NCBI GenBank assembly: GCA_947253655.1
Contig: CAMYAE010000030.1
Span: 1-24,233 of the forward strand
DNA from: an uncultured Bacteroidales bacterium
GTDB lineage: Bacteria; Bacteroidota; Bacteroidia; Bacteroidales; UBA932
DNA length: 24,233 nucleotides
Reading direction: 5' to 3'
The number at the start of each line of letters is the position of its first letter. The stretch's first letter is position 1. The notes beneath the pieces were generated by a model. The model was not told where the DNA came from. It made no database searches and was given only the letters and a program-made list of their open reading frames with translations. A program made the translations under genes and the position numbers. This document shows, piece by piece, positions 1 to 7,969 of this stretch.

Positions 1-917
1 AGAATATGGTTACCGGTGCTGCCCAGATGGATGGTGCAATCCTTGTTGTTGCATCAACGGACGGTCCTATGCCTCAGACACGTGAGCACATCCTGCTCGC
101 CCGTCAGGTGAACGTACCTAAGATCGTAGTATTCATGAACAAGGTGGACCTTGTTGATGATCCGGAGATGCTTGACCTCGTTGAAATGGAAATCCGCGAT
201 CTTCTCGCATTCTACAAATTCGACGAGAACTGCCCTATCATCCGTGGCTCTGCTCTTGGCGCGCTCAACGGCGAAGCTCAGTGGGAAGATAAGGTTATGG
301 AACTCATGAAAGCAGTTGATGAGTACATTCCGCTCCCTGTACGTGAAAACGAGAAGCCATTCCTCATGCCTATCGAGGACATCTTCTCTATTACTGGTCG
401 TGGTACTGTTGTTACAGGCCGTATTGAGACCGGTGTTATCCACGTCAATGATGAAGTTGAGCTTGTAGGTTTCGGTGACGAGCCTCGTAAGACAGTCTGC
501 ACAGGCGTTGAGATGTTCCGTAAACTTCTCGATGAGGGTGAGGCAGGTGACAACGTAGGTCTTCTTCTCCGTGGTATCGACAAGAAAGATGTCAAGAGAG
601 GTGAAGTTGTTGCAAAACCTGGTTCAATCACTCCTCATACCGAGTTCCAGGCTCAGATCTATGTCCTCAAGAAAGAAGAGGGCGGACGTCATACTCCGTT
701 CCACAACCACTATCGTCCTCAGTTCTTCATCCGTACACTGGATGTTACCGGAGAGATCACTCTTCCTGAAGGAATCGAAATGGTTATGCCGGGCGATAAC
801 GTTGAGATCAATGTTAAGCTTATCACCCCTGTAGCTATCAACCAGGGTCTCCGTTTCGCTATCCGCGAAGGTGGCCGCACAGTTGGTGCAGGTCAGGTAA
901 TCAAGATTGTGAAATAA
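1..917 (+). CDS. tuf: Elongation factor Tu, 3' part (5' end outside window)
   Basis: EF-Tu carries aminoacyl-tRNA to the ribosomal A site as a GTP complex in the cytoplasm. The frame is open from the window edge (first full codon at base 3) with no internal start needed: the sequence NMVTGAAQMDGAIL is internal EF-Tu sequence, and the first ATG at base 6 is not the true start. By comparison with E. coli EF-Tu about 90 residues are missing, including the P-loop, switch I and DxxG motif. What remains is the guanine-specificity motif NKVD (bases 138-149), the end of the G domain, and complete domains 2 and 3, ending in GRTVGAGQVIKIVK. It is followed by a hairpin and tRNA-Trp, and is probably co-transcribed with the secE-nusG block. 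Nothing looks damaged. Confidence 0.97.
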   Translation, partial: NMVTGAAQMDGAILVVASTDGPMPQTREHILLARQVNVPKIVVFMNKVDLVDDPEMLDLVEMEIRDLLAFYKFDENCPIIRGSALGALNGEAQWEDKVMELMKAVDEYIPLPVRENEKPFLMPIEDIFSITGRGTVVTGRIETGVIHVNDEVELVGFGDEPRKTVCTGVEMFRKLLDEGEAGDNVGLLLRGIDKKDVKRGEVVAKPGSITPHTEFQAQIYVLKKEEGGRHTPFHNHYRPQFFIRTLDVTGEITLPEGIEMVMPGDNVEINVKLITPVAINQGLRFAIREGGRTVGAGQVIKIVK

Positions 918-934
918 ATTCAAACACAATACCG

Positions 935-962
935 TGCGGGCTGGCATTATAGCCGGTCCGCA
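935..962 (+). promoter_or_regulatory. GC-rich hairpin between tuf and tRNA-Trp
   Basis: TGCGGGCTGGC (935-945) pairs with GCCGGTCCGCA (952-962) around a six-base loop ATTATA: 11 base pairs including two G-U pairs. No run of T follows, so it is not a standard intrinsic terminator. It ends five bases before the mature tRNA 5' end. It may be a processing or mRNA-stabilising hairpin at the tuf 3' end, or a weak attenuator. The structure is seen directly; the role is inferred. Confidence 0.6.
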
Positions 963-967
963 TTTAT

Positions 968-1038
968 AGGGGAATAGAACAAGGGTAGTTCAGCGGTCTC
1001 CAAAACCGTAGATGTGGGTTCGAATCCTGCTTCCCCTG
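968..1038 (+). tRNA. trnW: tRNA-Trp (anticodon CCA)
   Basis: A full cloverleaf can be folded by hand. The acceptor stem is AGGGGAA (968-974) with TTCCCCT (1031-1037), and the discriminator base is G1038. The D stem is GAAC/GTTC around AAGGGTA. The anticodon stem is GCGGT/ACCGT with loop CTCCAAA, giving anticodon CCA for tryptophan. The T stem is GTGGG/CCTGC with loop TTCGAAT. The 3' CCA is not encoded (the genome reads G-CAA), so a CCA-adding enzyme must complete it. It sits between tuf and secE, so it is probably cut from a longer transcript. Confidence 0.95.
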
Positions 1039-1120
1039 CAAATATCAAAGGTTACGATTTGGTAATGTTTAACAGACATTGTTTAAGCTTCCAAGAAAAC
1101 GGTGTCCATTAAAAGTAAAG

Positions 1121-1309
1121 ATGAGAAAGTTCATTAACTATTGTAAAGAGTCATACGTTGAGCTTGCAAGAAAGGTGACTTGGCCGACTTGGGAAAGTTT
1201 GCAAGGATCCGCCTTGCTTGTAATGGTGGCAACAGTCATTATTGCGGTGGCATTGTTCATCGTAGACTTTGCTTTCCAGCATCTGATGACAGCAATCTAC
1301 ACATTGTAA
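1121..1309 (+). CDS. secE: Preprotein translocase subunit SecE
   Basis: SecE is the small essential clamp subunit of the SecYEG channel in the inner membrane. The protein is 62 residues, typical of single-span SecE proteins. It has the conserved amphipathic segment with KVTWPTWESL at residues 18-27, followed by one membrane span at about 30-55. The frame is open up to base 1079, but the first 14 codons before MRKFINYCKES do not resemble SecE, so the ATG at 1121 is preferred. No promoter is recognisable in the 80 bases after the tRNA, only a TGTTTAA direct repeat (1066-1072 and 1080-1086). nusG follows after 13 bases, the usual bacterial secE-nusG pair. Confidence 0.95.
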   Translation: MRKFINYCKESYVELARKVTWPTWESLQGSALLVMVATVIIAVALFIVDFAFQHLMTAIYTL

Positions 1310-1322
1310 TTTATTCATTACC

Positions 1323-1907
1323 ATGGGCGAAAAGAAATGGTACGTCCTCAGGACTGCGGGGGGAAAAGAGAAAAAGGCCAAAGAATACCTTGAAAAGGAG
1401 ATAGAAAGAAGTAATCTTCAAAATCAGGTGTCCCAGGTCATCGTTCCTGTCGAGAAAAAATACACAATCAAGAACGGAAAAAGAGTCTCTGTAGAGAAGC
1501 TCCTTTTCCCTGGTTACGTATTGATAGAAGCGGAACTGAGCGGTGATTTGCAATATATCATCCGTAATCTTATTCCCGGAATGTCCGGTTTCCTGACCGA
1601 GAACAGGACAGTCGTAAAGGACGACGAGCATTCGTCTTCCGTGACTGAGCGAATTCCTATTCCTCTGAGGGATGAGGAAGTCCGCCGGATACTCGGCGAA
1701 CAGGACAAGCAGGCGGAGAACGAAGGCACGACGGAAATCGATTACAATATCGGTGAATCCGTTAAGATCACGGACGGCCCATTCAGCGGCTTCGATGGTA
1801 CTATTGACGAGATTGTAGAAGATAGAAGCAAACTCAAGGTAATAGTTATGATATTCGGCAGAAAGACTCTGCTGGAACTCAACTTTAATCAAGTAACTAA
1901 AGAATAA
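1323..1907 (+). CDS. nusG: Transcription termination/antitermination factor NusG
   Basis: NusG binds the RNA polymerase clamp, aids elongation, and couples transcription to translation and Rho. The 194-residue protein has an NGN domain starting with KKWYVLRTAGGKEKKA (residues 4-19) and the conserved LFPGYVLIE segment (about 61-69). The C-terminal KOW domain is at about 144-190, with GESVKITDGPFSGFDGTI as its signature. It lies in the standard secE-nusG-rplK order, six bases before rplK, so it is certainly in the same operon. A long open frame on the opposite strand is a codon-bias shadow. Confidence 0.98.
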   Translation: MGEKKWYVLRTAGGKEKKAKEYLEKEIERSNLQNQVSQVIVPVEKKYTIKNGKRVSVEKLLFPGYVLIEAELSGDLQYIIRNLIPGMSGFLTENRTVVKDDEHSSSVTERIPIPLRDEEVRRILGEQDKQAENEGTTEIDYNIGESVKITDGPFSGFDGTIDEIVEDRSKLKVIVMIFGRKTLLELNFNQVTKE

Positions 1908-1913
1908 TTTATC

Positions 1914-2360
1914 ATGGCAAAAGAAGTTACCGGATTCATCAAACTCCAAATTAAAGGTGGAGCAGCGAATCCAGCGCCTCCGGTTGGACCGGCACTCGGT
2001 TCAAAAGGCTTGAATATAATGGACTTCTGTAAGCAGTTCAACGCCGCTACTCAGCAGAGTGCGGGCAAAGTGCTGCCTGTAGTCATTACAGTCTATTCCG
2101 ACAAGTCTTTCTCTTTTGAGGTAAAACAACCGCCGGTAGCAGTCTCACTTAAAGAAGCAGCCAAGATACAGAAAGGTTCAGGCGAGCCTAACAGGAACAA
2201 GGTCGCTTCTGTTACCTGGGAGCAGGTAAGAACCATAGCGGAAGGCAAGATGCCGGACTTGAATGCGTTTACGCTTAAGTCAGCTATGAAAATGGTTGCA
2301 GGTACTGCAAGAAGTTTGGGTATCAAGGTTACAGGGACCTTCCCTGAGGACATTCAATAA
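1914..2360 (+). CDS. rplK: 50S ribosomal protein L11
   Basis: L11 binds the GTPase-associated centre of 23S rRNA together with the L10/L12 stalk. The 148-residue product has the proline-rich N-terminal segment GGAANPAPPVGPALGSKGLN (about 15-34), which contacts elongation factors, and a C-terminal rRNA-binding domain ending in KVTGTFPEDIQ. The length is close to other bacterial L11 proteins. Only six bases separate it from nusG, so there is no room for a separate leader structure before it. rplA follows after 11 bases. Confidence 0.98.
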   Translation: MAKEVTGFIKLQIKGGAANPAPPVGPALGSKGLNIMDFCKQFNAATQQSAGKVLPVVITVYSDKSFSFEVKQPPVAVSLKEAAKIQKGSGEPNRNKVASVTWEQVRTIAEGKMPDLNAFTLKSAMKMVAGTARSLGIKVTGTFPEDIQ

Positions 2361-2371
2361 CAGACGTATTT

Positions 2372-3070
2372 ATGAGCAAACTTACAAAGAATCAGAAGGC
2401 TGTCGCTGCAAAGTATGATCCTTCAAAAATGTATGAGTTGTCAGAGGCCTGCCGTGTCCTTAAGGATATCACCTACACCAAGTTCGACGCAACTGTTGAG
2501 CTTGCCGTGAACCTTGGCGTAGACCCTCGTAAGGCAAACCAGATGATCCGTGGTGTAGTCACCCTGCCAAGCGGCACAGGTAAGGTTACACGCGTGCTCG
2601 TGCTTTGTACTCCTGACAAGGAAAATGAAGCCAAGGAAGCCGGCGCGGACTACGTAGGTCTTGATGACTATATCGAAAAGATAAAAGGCGGCTGGACAGA
2701 TGTCGATGTTGTCATCTGTACTCCATCTGTCATGGGCAAAGTCGGTCCTATCGGTCGTATTCTCGGTCCGAGAGGCCTCATGCCAAACCCTAAGACAGGT
2801 ACGGTGACAATGGAAGTCGGCAATGCCGTCAGAGATGTCAAAGGCGGTAAGATAGATTTCAAGGTTGATAAGACCGGGATCATTCATACTGCTATCGGAA
2901 AGGCATCATTCACACCTGAGCAGATTTATGCAAATGCAAAGACAGTGCTTTCAGCAATATCAAAACTGAAACCGCAGTCATTGAAAGGCACCTATATGCT
3001 GGGAGCCTCAATATGCACGACCATGAGCCAGGGCATTAAAATTGACTTAAAAGCATTCAGTGCTGAATAA
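2372..3070 (+). CDS. rplA: 50S ribosomal protein L1
   Basis: L1 forms the mobile L1 stalk that guides tRNA release from the E site, and in E. coli it also represses its own operon. The 232-residue product has the family signature around GPIGRILGPRGLMPNPKTGT (about residues 126-145) and ends with the usual motif containing SLKGTYMLGASICTTM. Its length matches the family. It starts 11 bases after rplK and ends 14 bases before rplJ. No Shine-Dalgarno sequence is visible before the ATG, as is usual in Bacteroidota. Confidence 0.98.
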   Translation: MSKLTKNQKAVAAKYDPSKMYELSEACRVLKDITYTKFDATVELAVNLGVDPRKANQMIRGVVTLPSGTGKVTRVLVLCTPDKENEAKEAGADYVGLDDYIEKIKGGWTDVDVVICTPSVMGKVGPIGRILGPRGLMPNPKTGTVTMEVGNAVRDVKGGKIDFKVDKTGIIHTAIGKASFTPEQIYANAKTVLSAISKLKPQSLKGTYMLGASICTTMSQGIKIDLKAFSAE

Positions 3071-3084
3071 AAACATTCAATAAG

Positions 3085-3615
3085 ATGAAAAAGGAATTAA
3101 AAACCCAAATAATTGAATCTATCTCAGCACAGATAAAAGAGACTCCTAACTTTTATATTACGGATATCTCCGGACTGAATGCTGCAGATACTACAAAACT
3201 CCGCCGTGAGTGCTTCAAGAAGGGTATCAAGCTTACTGTTGTAAAGAACACTCTCTTCCACCACGTGCTTAAAGAGTTGAACAATGATGAGATGAATCTC
3301 CTGATTCCGACCTTGGTAGGCAATACTGCCATCATGTACACCGAGGTTGCAAACTCACCTGCCAAACTTATCAAGGAATTCCAGAAAGGCGGAGCCGAAA
3401 AGCCGGCCTTGAAAGGAGCATACGTTCAGGAATGCGCTTTTGTAGGTGCAGACAAACTTGAAGAGCTTGCATCTATCAAGTCTAAGGAAGAGCTTATCGG
3501 TGATATCATCACCTTGCTACAATCTCCTGCACGCAATGTTATATCAGCCCTTGAGTCAGCTGGCGGCAAACTTGCCGGAATCGTCAAGACTCTATCAGAA
3601 AAAGAAGAAAAATAA
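3085..3615 (+). CDS. rplJ: 50S ribosomal protein L10
   Basis: L10 anchors the L12 dimers of the ribosomal stalk to 23S rRNA. The 176-residue product shows the N-terminal globular domain (FYITDISGLNAADTTKLRR, about residues 23-41, and KLTVVKNTLFHHVL) and a C-terminal helix for L12 binding (about 137-172). The 14-base gap after rplA leaves no room for the long L10 leader RNA seen upstream of rplJ in many other bacteria. rplL follows after 27 A/T-rich bases without a Shine-Dalgarno sequence. Confidence 0.97.
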   Translation: MKKELKTQIIESISAQIKETPNFYITDISGLNAADTTKLRRECFKKGIKLTVVKNTLFHHVLKELNNDEMNLLIPTLVGNTAIMYTEVANSPAKLIKEFQKGGAEKPALKGAYVQECAFVGADKLEELASIKSKEELIGDIITLLQSPARNVISALESAGGKLAGIVKTLSEKEEK

Positions 3616-3642
3616 TACAAACAATTTAAACAAAATATTATT

Positions 3643-4017
3643 ATGGCAGACGTAAAAGCACTTGCAGAAGAGTTGGTAAACCTTTCTGTGAAAGACGTTC
3701 AGGAACTTGCTAAGGTTCTGAAAGATGAATATGGTATCGAGCCTGCTGCTGCAGCTGTTGCTGTTGCAGGTCCTGCAGCCACTGCTGAGGCAGCTCCTGC
3801 AGAGCAGACAGAATTCGATGTTATCCTTACATCACCCGGCCAGGCTAAACTTGGCGTTATCAAGGCTGTGAAGGATGCTCTCGGACTCGGACTTAAGGAA
3901 GCAAAGGACCTTGTAGACAAGGCACCGGCACCTTTGAAAGAGAAAGTATCCAAGGCCGAAGCAGAGCAGCTTAAAGCTACTCTCGAAGAGGCCGGAGCTG
4001 AAGTTGAGATTAAGTAA
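3643..4017 (+). CDS. rplL: 50S ribosomal protein L7/L12
   Basis: L12 is the multicopy stalk protein that recruits and activates translational GTPases. The 124-residue product has an N-terminal dimerisation domain (residues 1-30), an Ala/Pro/Glu-rich flexible hinge (about 35-55), and the C-terminal factor-binding domain. That domain carries KLGVIKAVKDALGLGLKEAK and ends EAGAEVEIK. The composition (alanine-rich, acidic, no Cys or Trp) is typical. It is the last ribosomal protein gene before a terminator-like hairpin that separates it from rpoB. It is needed in about four copies per ribosome, while RNA polymerase is needed in far smaller amounts. Confidence 0.98.
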   Translation: MADVKALAEELVNLSVKDVQELAKVLKDEYGIEPAAAAVAVAGPAATAEAAPAEQTEFDVILTSPGQAKLGVIKAVKDALGLGLKEAKDLVDKAPAPLKEKVSKAEAEQLKATLEEAGAEVEIK

Positions 4018-4052
4018 CTTCATCTCTCCCCTATATTCGGGGAACGAAAGCA

Positions 4053-4087
4053 GGTTTAGAGCCGACCAATAGGCTCTAAACCTTTTT
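4053..4087 (+). terminator. Attenuator-type terminator between rplL and rpoB
   Basis: GGTTTAGAGCC (4053-4063) and GGCTCTAAACC (4072-4082) are perfect inverted repeats of 11 bp with an 8-base loop, followed directly by TTTTT. A small hairpin, TCCCC/GGGGA (4027-4031 with 4039-4043), precedes it. There is no recognisable promoter between this site and rpoB, so rpoBC expression most likely depends on partial read-through. E. coli is known to have an attenuator at the same place in the operon. Structure seen; partial termination inferred. Confidence 0.85.
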
Positions 4088-4122
4088 GTCGTATTAAGTT
4101 TTTCTCATTTCAAAGGCAGAAT

Positions 4123-7100
4123 ATGTCAAAAAAGACTAATCATAAACGAATAAATTTCGCAACTTCAAAAATTCTGGAATATCCGGATCTGCTTGAGGTG
4201 CAGCTGAAGTCATTCAAGGATTTTTTCCAGCTCGACACCACTCCTGAAAACAGGAAAAACGAAGGTCTATATCAGGTTTTTCAGGAAATTTTTCCAATCG
4301 AGGACACGAGGAACAATTATAAGCTCGAATTTATCGACTATTTCATTGATCCGCCGCAGTACTCCATTGAAGAATGCCTTGAGAGAGGGCTGACATACAA
4401 TGTCCCTCTTAAGGCAAAACTCCGCCTTTCATGCAGTGATCCGGAGCACGAAGATTTCGACACCAGAGTTCAGGACGTATACCTTGGGAACATCCCATAT
4501 ATGACGCCCGGCGGCACTTTTGTGATAAACGGTTCGGAGCGCATCATCGTATCGCAGCTCCACAGGTCACCTGGTGTATTCTTTGCTCAGAGCCTCCATG
4601 CGAATGGAACGAAGCTCTATTCTGCCAGGATAATCCCGTTCAAGGGATCATGGATCGAATTCGCTACAGACATCAACAATGTGATGTATGCGTATATCGA
4701 CCGAAAGAAGAAATTACCGGTAACCACCCTGCTGAGGGCAATCGGCTTCGATTCCGATAAGGATATCATCAATATTTTCGGACTTGCCGAAGAAATAGAA
4801 GTTACCGAAGAGAATATAAAAAAGAACGAAGGACGCAGACTTGCAGCCAAAGTTCTCAAGACAGGCATTCAAGACTTCGTGGACGAGGACACAGGAGAAG
4901 TCATATCCTTTGTGAGAACGGAAATAGTTGCCGACCGTGATGAAATCATCAACGAGGAAACTATGGAAAAACTCAAGGAAGCCGAGGTAAAGACCATTCT
5001 GCTGCATAAGGATGATGCAAATGACAACGAGTTCGCCATCATCTTCAACACGTTGCAGAAAGATCCTACCAACACTGAAAAAGAAGCGGTAAACTATATC
5101 TACAAGCAGTTACGTAATTCGGAACCACCTGATGAAGCTACTGCGAGAGATGTTATCGACAAACTATTCTTCTCGGAGAAGAGATACGATCTCGGTAACG
5201 TAGGACGTTATCGTCTTAACAAGAAATTGAACATGAGCATTGACCCATCAGTCAGAGTGCTCACGAATGACGATATAATCGAAATCATCAGATACCTTAT
5301 AGAACTGATTAACTCAAAGGCGGTTATAGATGATATCGACCACCTGAGCAACAGGAGGGTAAGGACAGTAGGCGAACAGCTTGCAAATCAGTTCAGCGTA
5401 GGTCTTTCCAGAATGGCAAGGACAATCCGCGAGAGAATGAATGTCCGGGACAGCGAACAGTTCAATCCTGTAGACCTGATCAATTCAAAGACCTTGTCTT
5501 CTGTAATCAATTCATTCTTTGGGACAAGCCAGCTTTCCCAATTTATGGATCAGACCAACCCGTTGGCCGAGATTACACATAAACGCCGTCTTTCGGCCTT
5601 AGGTCCGGGCGGTCTTTCAAGGGACAGAGCCGGGTTTGAGGTACGTGACGTTCACTATACCCATTATGGGCGTCTATGCCCTATCGAGTCACCTGAGGGC
5701 CCTAATATCGGTCTTATATCATCTTTGTGCGTATATGCCAAGATAGATGACTTAGGATTTATAGAGACTCCTTACCGCAAGGTTGAGAACGGTAAAGTGG
5801 ATTTAAGTGACAGCGGCTGGAAATTCATGAGTGCAGAGGAAGAAGAGAACAAACGCGTCTCTTTAGCCAACGTAAATATGGATGATGAAGGGAATATACT
5901 TGAAGACAGGATACAATGCCGTCTTGAAGCCGACTTTCCTGTCGTTACAAAAGAGGAAGTGGACTACATGGACGTGGCTCCTAACCAGATGGCTTCAGTA
6001 GCCGCCTCATTGATTCCTTTCCTTGAGCACGATGATGCCCACCGAGCCTTGATGGGAGCCAACATGATGCGTCAGGCCGTTCCGCTTCTGAGTCCTGAAT
6101 CCCCTATCGTGGGTACAGGCCTCGAACAGACTGTCTGCCTGGATTCCAGAACACAGATAATGTCTGAGGGCAAAGGTGAGGTCGTATATGTGGATGCAAA
6201 TGAAATCCATATCAAATATGACAGGACTGACGATGAGAAATATGTAAGTTTCTCACCGGAAATAACAGTATATCACCTTCCTATATACAGAAGGACCAAC
6301 CAGAGCACAACAGTTACACTCAAGCCGACTGTACGGAAAGGTGACAGGGTTGAAGAGGGACAGATCCTTACCGAGGGCTACGCGACACAGGCAGGTGAAC
6401 TCGCCTTGGGACGTAACCTTATGGTGGCTTTCATGCCTTGGAAAGGATACAACTATGAGGATGCCATCGTGCTTTCAGAAAAAATGGTACGCTGGGATAT
6501 TCTTACATCCGTCCATGTCGACGAGTACCTTACCGAGGTCCGCGAGACAAAACGCGGTATGGAAGAACTTACCTCTGACATCCCTAATGTCAGCGAGGAC
6601 GCTACAAAGGATCTTGACGAAAACGGTATCGTAAGAATCGGAGCGCATATCGAGCCGGGAGATATTATGATCGGCAAGATCACCCCTAAGGGAGAAAGCG
6701 ATCCTTCTCCGGAAGAGAAGCTTCTGAGAGCTATTTTCGGAGACAAGGCCGGTGATGTAAAGGATGCCTCTCTGAAAGCAAACCCGTCTCTTAGCGGTAC
6801 AGTGATTAAGACCGCCCTTTATACCAAGATTGGCAAGGAAGCCAACAGAAAAGGCGCTAAGGCAGAGCAAAAAGCCAGGCTGGAGATCCTTGAAGAGGAT
6901 TTCAACAAGAAAGCGGAAGCTTTGTATTCTTCTTTCATAGACAAGCTCATAACCTTGGTGGAGGGAAAGAAGAGCGTAGGCATCAGCGACTTGTACGGTG
7001 TTGAGGTTATTGCCAAAGACAAGGAAATAACAGCCGATCAGTTGAGGACGATTGATTTTGAGAATATAAATTCAAACAAGTGGACGTCCGACAAAAACAC

Positions 7101-7941
7101 CAACATTCTTGTAAGAGACCTTATAAACAATTACTGTATTGCCTATAAGGAAGAGTCTGCAAGAAGCAAACGTGCCATTGACAAGGTCAAGATAGGAGAC
7201 GAACTTCCTAACGGAGTTATGCAGCTTGCAAAAGTCTACATAGCCAAAAAGAGGAAGATCACTGTCGGAGATAAAATGGCCGGACGCCACGGCAACAAAG
7301 GAATTGTAGCCAAGATTGTACGTGAGGAGGACATGCCGTTCCTTAACGACGGAACTCCTGTGGATATTGTTCTTAACCCATTGGGTGTGCCGTCACGTAT
7401 GAACTTAGGCCAGATTTATGAAACCGTGCTCGGTTGGGCTGGCTCACGGCTTGGTCTTAAGTTCAGCACCCCTATTTTTGACGGTGCAAACATAGATGAA
7501 ATCTGTAAATACACCGACAAAGCAGGTGTGCCTCGATTTGGCAAAACCCTGCTTAGGGACGGCGGCACAGGCGATCTCTTTGACCAGCCGGCTACCGTAG
7601 GAGTTATCTATATGATCAAGCTTGGCCACATGGTCGACGACAAGATGCACGCCAGGTCTATCGGTCCTTACTCTCTGATAACACAGCAGCCGCTTGGCGG
7701 TAAGGCACAGTTCGGAGGACAGAGATTTGGAGAAATGGAGGTATGGGCTCTTGAGGCCTTCGGTGCGGCAAATGCTCTTCAGGAGATTCTGACTGTCAAG
7801 TCGGATGACGTTACAGGAAGGTCCAAGACTTATGAAGCCATTGTCAAGGGAGACCCTATGCCTACCCCAGGCATACCTGAATCCCTGAACGTGCTGCTTC
7901 ACGAACTCAGAGGACTTGGCCTGAAGGTCACATTGGATTAA
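4123..7941 (+). CDS. rpoB: DNA-directed RNA polymerase subunit beta
   Basis: The beta subunit forms one pincer of core RNA polymerase and part of its active site. The 1272-residue product is full length for Bacteroidales. The rifampicin-binding region is intact: SQLSQFMDQTNPL starts at residue 469, followed by THKRRLSALGPGGL. The residues equivalent to E. coli D516, H526 and S531 are the wild-type D476, H486 and S491. The catalytic-region segments KMAGRHGNKG and GGKAQFGGQRFGEMEVWAL are present near the C terminus. It starts 35 bases after the T run of the rplL-rpoB hairpin, with no Shine-Dalgarno sequence. rpoC follows after 28 bases. Confidence 0.99.
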   Translation: MSKKTNHKRINFATSKILEYPDLLEVQLKSFKDFFQLDTTPENRKNEGLYQVFQEIFPIEDTRNNYKLEFIDYFIDPPQYSIEECLERGLTYNVPLKAKLRLSCSDPEHEDFDTRVQDVYLGNIPYMTPGGTFVINGSERIIVSQLHRSPGVFFAQSLHANGTKLYSARIIPFKGSWIEFATDINNVMYAYIDRKKKLPVTTLLRAIGFDSDKDIINIFGLAEEIEVTEENIKKNEGRRLAAKVLKTGIQDFVDEDTGEVISFVRTEIVADRDEIINEETMEKLKEAEVKTILLHKDDANDNEFAIIFNTLQKDPTNTEKEAVNYIYKQLRNSEPPDEATARDVIDKLFFSEKRYDLGNVGRYRLNKKLNMSIDPSVRVLTNDDIIEIIRYLIELINSKAVIDDIDHLSNRRVRTVGEQLANQFSVGLSRMARTIRERMNVRDSEQFNPVDLINSKTLSSVINSFFGTSQLSQFMDQTNPLAEITHKRRLSALGPGGLSRDRAGFEVRDVHYTHYGRLCPIESPEGPNIGLISSLCVYAKIDDLGFIETPYRKVENGKVDLSDSGWKFMSAEEEENKRVSLANVNMDDEGNILEDRIQCRLEADFPVVTKEEVDYMDVAPNQMASVAASLIPFLEHDDAHRALMGANMMRQAVPLLSPESPIVGTGLEQTVCLDSRTQIMSEGKGEVVYVDANEIHIKYDRTDDEKYVSFSPEITVYHLPIYRRTNQSTTVTLKPTVRKGDRVEEGQILTEGYATQAGELALGRNLMVAFMPWKGYNYEDAIVLSEKMVRWDILTSVHVDEYLTEVRETKRGMEELTSDIPNVSEDATKDLDENGIVRIGAHIEPGDIMIGKITPKGESDPSPEEKLLRAIFGDKAGDVKDASLKANPSLSGTVIKTALYTKIGKEANRKGAKAEQKARLEILEEDFNKKAEALYSSFIDKLITLVEGKKSVGISDLYGVEVIAKDKEITADQLRTIDFENINSNKWTSDKNTNILVRDLINNYCIAYKEESARSKRAIDKVKIGDELPNGVMQLAKVYIAKKRKITVGDKMAGRHGNKGIVAKIVREEDMPFLNDGTPVDIVLNPLGVPSRMNLGQIYETVLGWAGSRLGLKFSTPIFDGANIDEICKYTDKAGVPRFGKTLLRDGGTGDLFDQPATVGVIYMIKLGHMVDDKMHARSIGPYSLITQQPLGGKAQFGGQRFGEMEVWALEAFGAANALQEILTVKSDDVTGRSKTYEAIVKGDPMPTPGIPESLNVLLHELRGLGLKVTLD

Positions 7942-7969
7942 TTGAAATTTGATTTGATTAATAAGAAAT

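Noticed and set aside
1079..1120. Upstream extension of secE by 14 codons
   Set aside because: The added residues do not resemble SecE, and the ATG at 1121 gives the normal short N terminus.
1311..1949. 212-residue open frame antisense to nusG
   Set aside because: It lies exactly over well-supported nusG, has no family resemblance, and is explained by codon bias of the sense gene.
4088..4122. Possible rpoB promoter TAAGTTTT (4095-4102)
   Set aside because: It misses the final G of TAnnTTTG and has no TTTG at the -33 distance, so it is not called.
5515..5613. Possible rifampicin resistance changes in rpoB
   Set aside because: The residues equivalent to E. coli D516, H526 and S531 are all wild type; I see no resistance substitution in the cluster.
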